Source of the DNA: Nereocystis luetkeana | Lineage: Eukaryota > Sar > Phaeophyceae > Laminariales > Laminariaceae | Direction: 5' to 3' | Length of the DNA: 64,000 nucleotides | Assembly: GCA_031213475.1 (NCBI GenBank) | Contig: JARUPZ010000005.1 | Span: 3,945,732-4,009,731, forward strand | Part shown: positions 63,824 through 64,000 of the stretch, one piece after another | Position numbering within the stretch: position 1 is the stretch's first letter | Layout: each line of letters starts with the position of its first letter | Notes under the pieces: generated by a model | The model's database searches: none | The model's input: the letters and a program-made list of their open reading frames with translations, nothing else | Told to the model about the DNA's origin: nothing | Program-made: the position numbers and the translations under genes

Positions 63824-63892
63824 GCGGGGCGAAGAGCGCTTGTAGGGGACGTTCCGACCGAGGACCACGAAAGAGGTCGGCGACATTCGCGA
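56769..63892 (-). CDS. Unidentified - strand gene, four supported exons, 5' end outside window
   Basis: I do not recognise this protein. Supported exons in transcript order: 63686-63892, 62388-62465, 60076-60261 and the last, 56769 to about 57098. The first three join in phase 0 and give a helical, acidic stretch: RYQVCHRLLKERF, then GRAIKALRVLLDDEDNLLD, then LANELAASIVVVSRGEEPG and LTLDALNKKLTDVM. A small exon near 59205-59250 (WPRLLGELAVQ, donor GTAGGA) may lie before the last exon. The last exon is disordered: Pro-rich, then RQTTLSSFAK, which resembles a PCNA-binding PIP box (Q-x-x-L-x-x-F), then a Gly-rich run and an acidic tail ending DECDDSQ-stop. A nuclear, DNA-related role is only an inference from that motif. 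Other exons are probably missed between 57.1 and 62.3 kb. Confidence 0.5.
58036..58137. mobile_element. Inverted-repeat element family A, best copy
   Basis: Two arms of about 45 bases match as inverted repeats with few differences. The left arm reads CTTAACCCTTTTAGAACC then CAGTCTCGTTTTGGGGAC, and the right arm is its complement ending GGTTCTAAAGGGGCTTAAG. The short centre is ATTCAAACTTCAAG. This size and structure are typical of a MITE. Confidence 0.75.
59060..59195. repeat. TAGATGATCTAT minisatellite
   Basis: About nine degenerate units of TAGATGATCTATCYG are present. A shorter array of the same unit is at 6497-6546, and both are preceded by ACAACNTCTCACAACGGCAGG-like sequence (in two pieces of under 20 bases). 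Confidence 0.75.
60076..60261 (-). CDS. Unidentified gene, exon with QDSVQM end
   Basis: These 62 codons run between acceptor CCTTCAG and donor GTGAGG, phase 0 at both ends. The peptide is predicted helical (ELAASIVVV, KELILTLDALNKKL). A partial copy of its 3' end plus donor occurs at 59818-59851. Confidence 0.6.
60635..60746. mobile_element. Inverted-repeat element family B, copy 5
   Basis: The ends TACTACGGGGGACCATAG and ATGGACCCCCGTAATAGTA pair as inverted repeats. The orientation is reversed relative to copy 3 (GACCAAATATTGTTAGTAAA comes first). Confidence 0.8.
60766..60850. mobile_element. Inverted-repeat element family A, copy 5
   Basis: It carries GACTGCAGTCCCGTGTGGG, GGACAAATCACTTGAA and CACTGCAGTCCTAAAAGGG, the two arms of family A. 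It lies about 20 bases after a family B element (60635-60746). Confidence 0.6.
61735..62375. repeat. Degenerate CGCGACAAGTCAACACC array
   Basis: Words such as CATCGCGACAAGTCAACACC, CACCACGATAAA and CCAACATCGCGA recur about every 30 bases. It lies in an intron of the unidentified - strand gene. Confidence 0.65.
62388..62465 (-). CDS. Unidentified gene, 26-codon exon
   Basis: This exon encodes DDLSEGIGRAIKALRVLL and ends DNLLD before donor GTAAGA; the acceptor is TTTACAG. Phase is 0 on both sides. It is bracketed by tandem arrays, with the 62.5-63.3 kb satellite in the upstream intron and the CGCGACAAGT array in the downstream one. Confidence 0.55.
62485..63265. repeat. Satellite-like array, unit about 30 bases
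   Basis: Roughly 25 units of ATCGGACAGATCAGATCCC followed by GCATTTCACA or ATTTAAAAAA occur, with many substitutions. It fills most of an intron of the unidentified gene. Confidence 0.85.
63275..63415. repeat. Three-unit tandem repeat
   Basis: Three units of about 45 bases carry CACCTATTTTTACCCCAGGA followed by CGGTACTG. They lie directly after the satellite array. Confidence 0.7.
63607..63680. repeat. CCT microsatellite
   Basis: About 20 CCT triplets with two interruptions lie just beyond the donor of the exon at 63686-63892. In the transcript this is an AGG-rich stretch. Confidence 0.9.
63686..63892 (-). CDS. Unidentified gene, upstream exon
   Basis: The exon runs from acceptor CCCTTCAG to donor GGAG|GTGAGC and encodes SRMSPTSFVVLGRNVPYK, a poly-Gly run from a GCC/GGC repeat, then LRYQVCHRLLKERF. 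A C20 run on the transcript lies about 45 bases upstream of the acceptor. The poly-Gly tract may vary in length. Confidence 0.5.
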
Positions 63893-64000
63893 CTGAAGGG
63901 ATCGCGCTGCTCGGAGGGGCGGTGCGGCGAACGGGGAGGGGGGGGGGGGGGGGGGGGCATACAGTAGAAATCAGAACCAAATATCACGGACGCGTGCGTA

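Noticed and set aside
1..64000. CRISPR array, prophage, bacterial insertion sequence or endogenous virus
   Set aside because: No regular spacer array, integrase, reverse transcriptase, capsid or transposase reading was found. All genes are spliced and eukaryotic.

Overview
The window is nuclear DNA of an intron-rich eukaryote, most likely a brown alga or a close stramenopile relative. This rests on GC-rich coding exons with Ala/Gly/Ser/Arg-rich proteins, many introns of several hundred to about 2,500 bases, and a dense load of short non-autonomous repeats and microsatellites. The lineage is an inference. There are no bacterial operons, CRISPR arrays or rRNA genes.

Layout. At the left edge, on the + strand, are the last three exons of a heavy-metal (Cu-type) P1B ATPase that starts outside the window (ends at 1768). 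Converging on it from the - strand is a ten-exon SET-domain protein of the SMYD class (12346 down to 2962; 538 residues), rebuilt here with every splice phase matching. A gene-free, repeat-rich stretch (12.3-16.4 kb) follows. From 51341 down to 16438 runs one very large - strand gene of 27 exons encoding UTP10/HEATR1, the HEAT-repeat U3 snoRNP (small-subunit processome) protein. I predict 2,743 residues, N-terminal Met to stop, with all 26 junctions in phase. A second gene-free block (51.3-56.8 kb) is full of microsatellites and tandem repeats. Right of it, still on the - strand, lie four exons of an unidentified gene (63892 down to 56769) that continues past the right edge.

Functionally the genes are unrelated housekeeping genes: metal transport, protein methylation, ribosome biogenesis and one unknown. 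The interest lies in the non-coding part. Several families of 100-190 bp non-autonomous elements, a tRNA-derived SINE and two dispersed short palindromes are scattered through the UTP10 introns and the intergenic DNA. Long poly(G) runs lie almost only on the + strand, so the - strand transcripts carry poly(C), often just upstream of 3' splice sites. A roughly 290-base fold-back sits directly next to a UTP10 splice donor, and its two arms look like diverged inverted copies of one coding segment.
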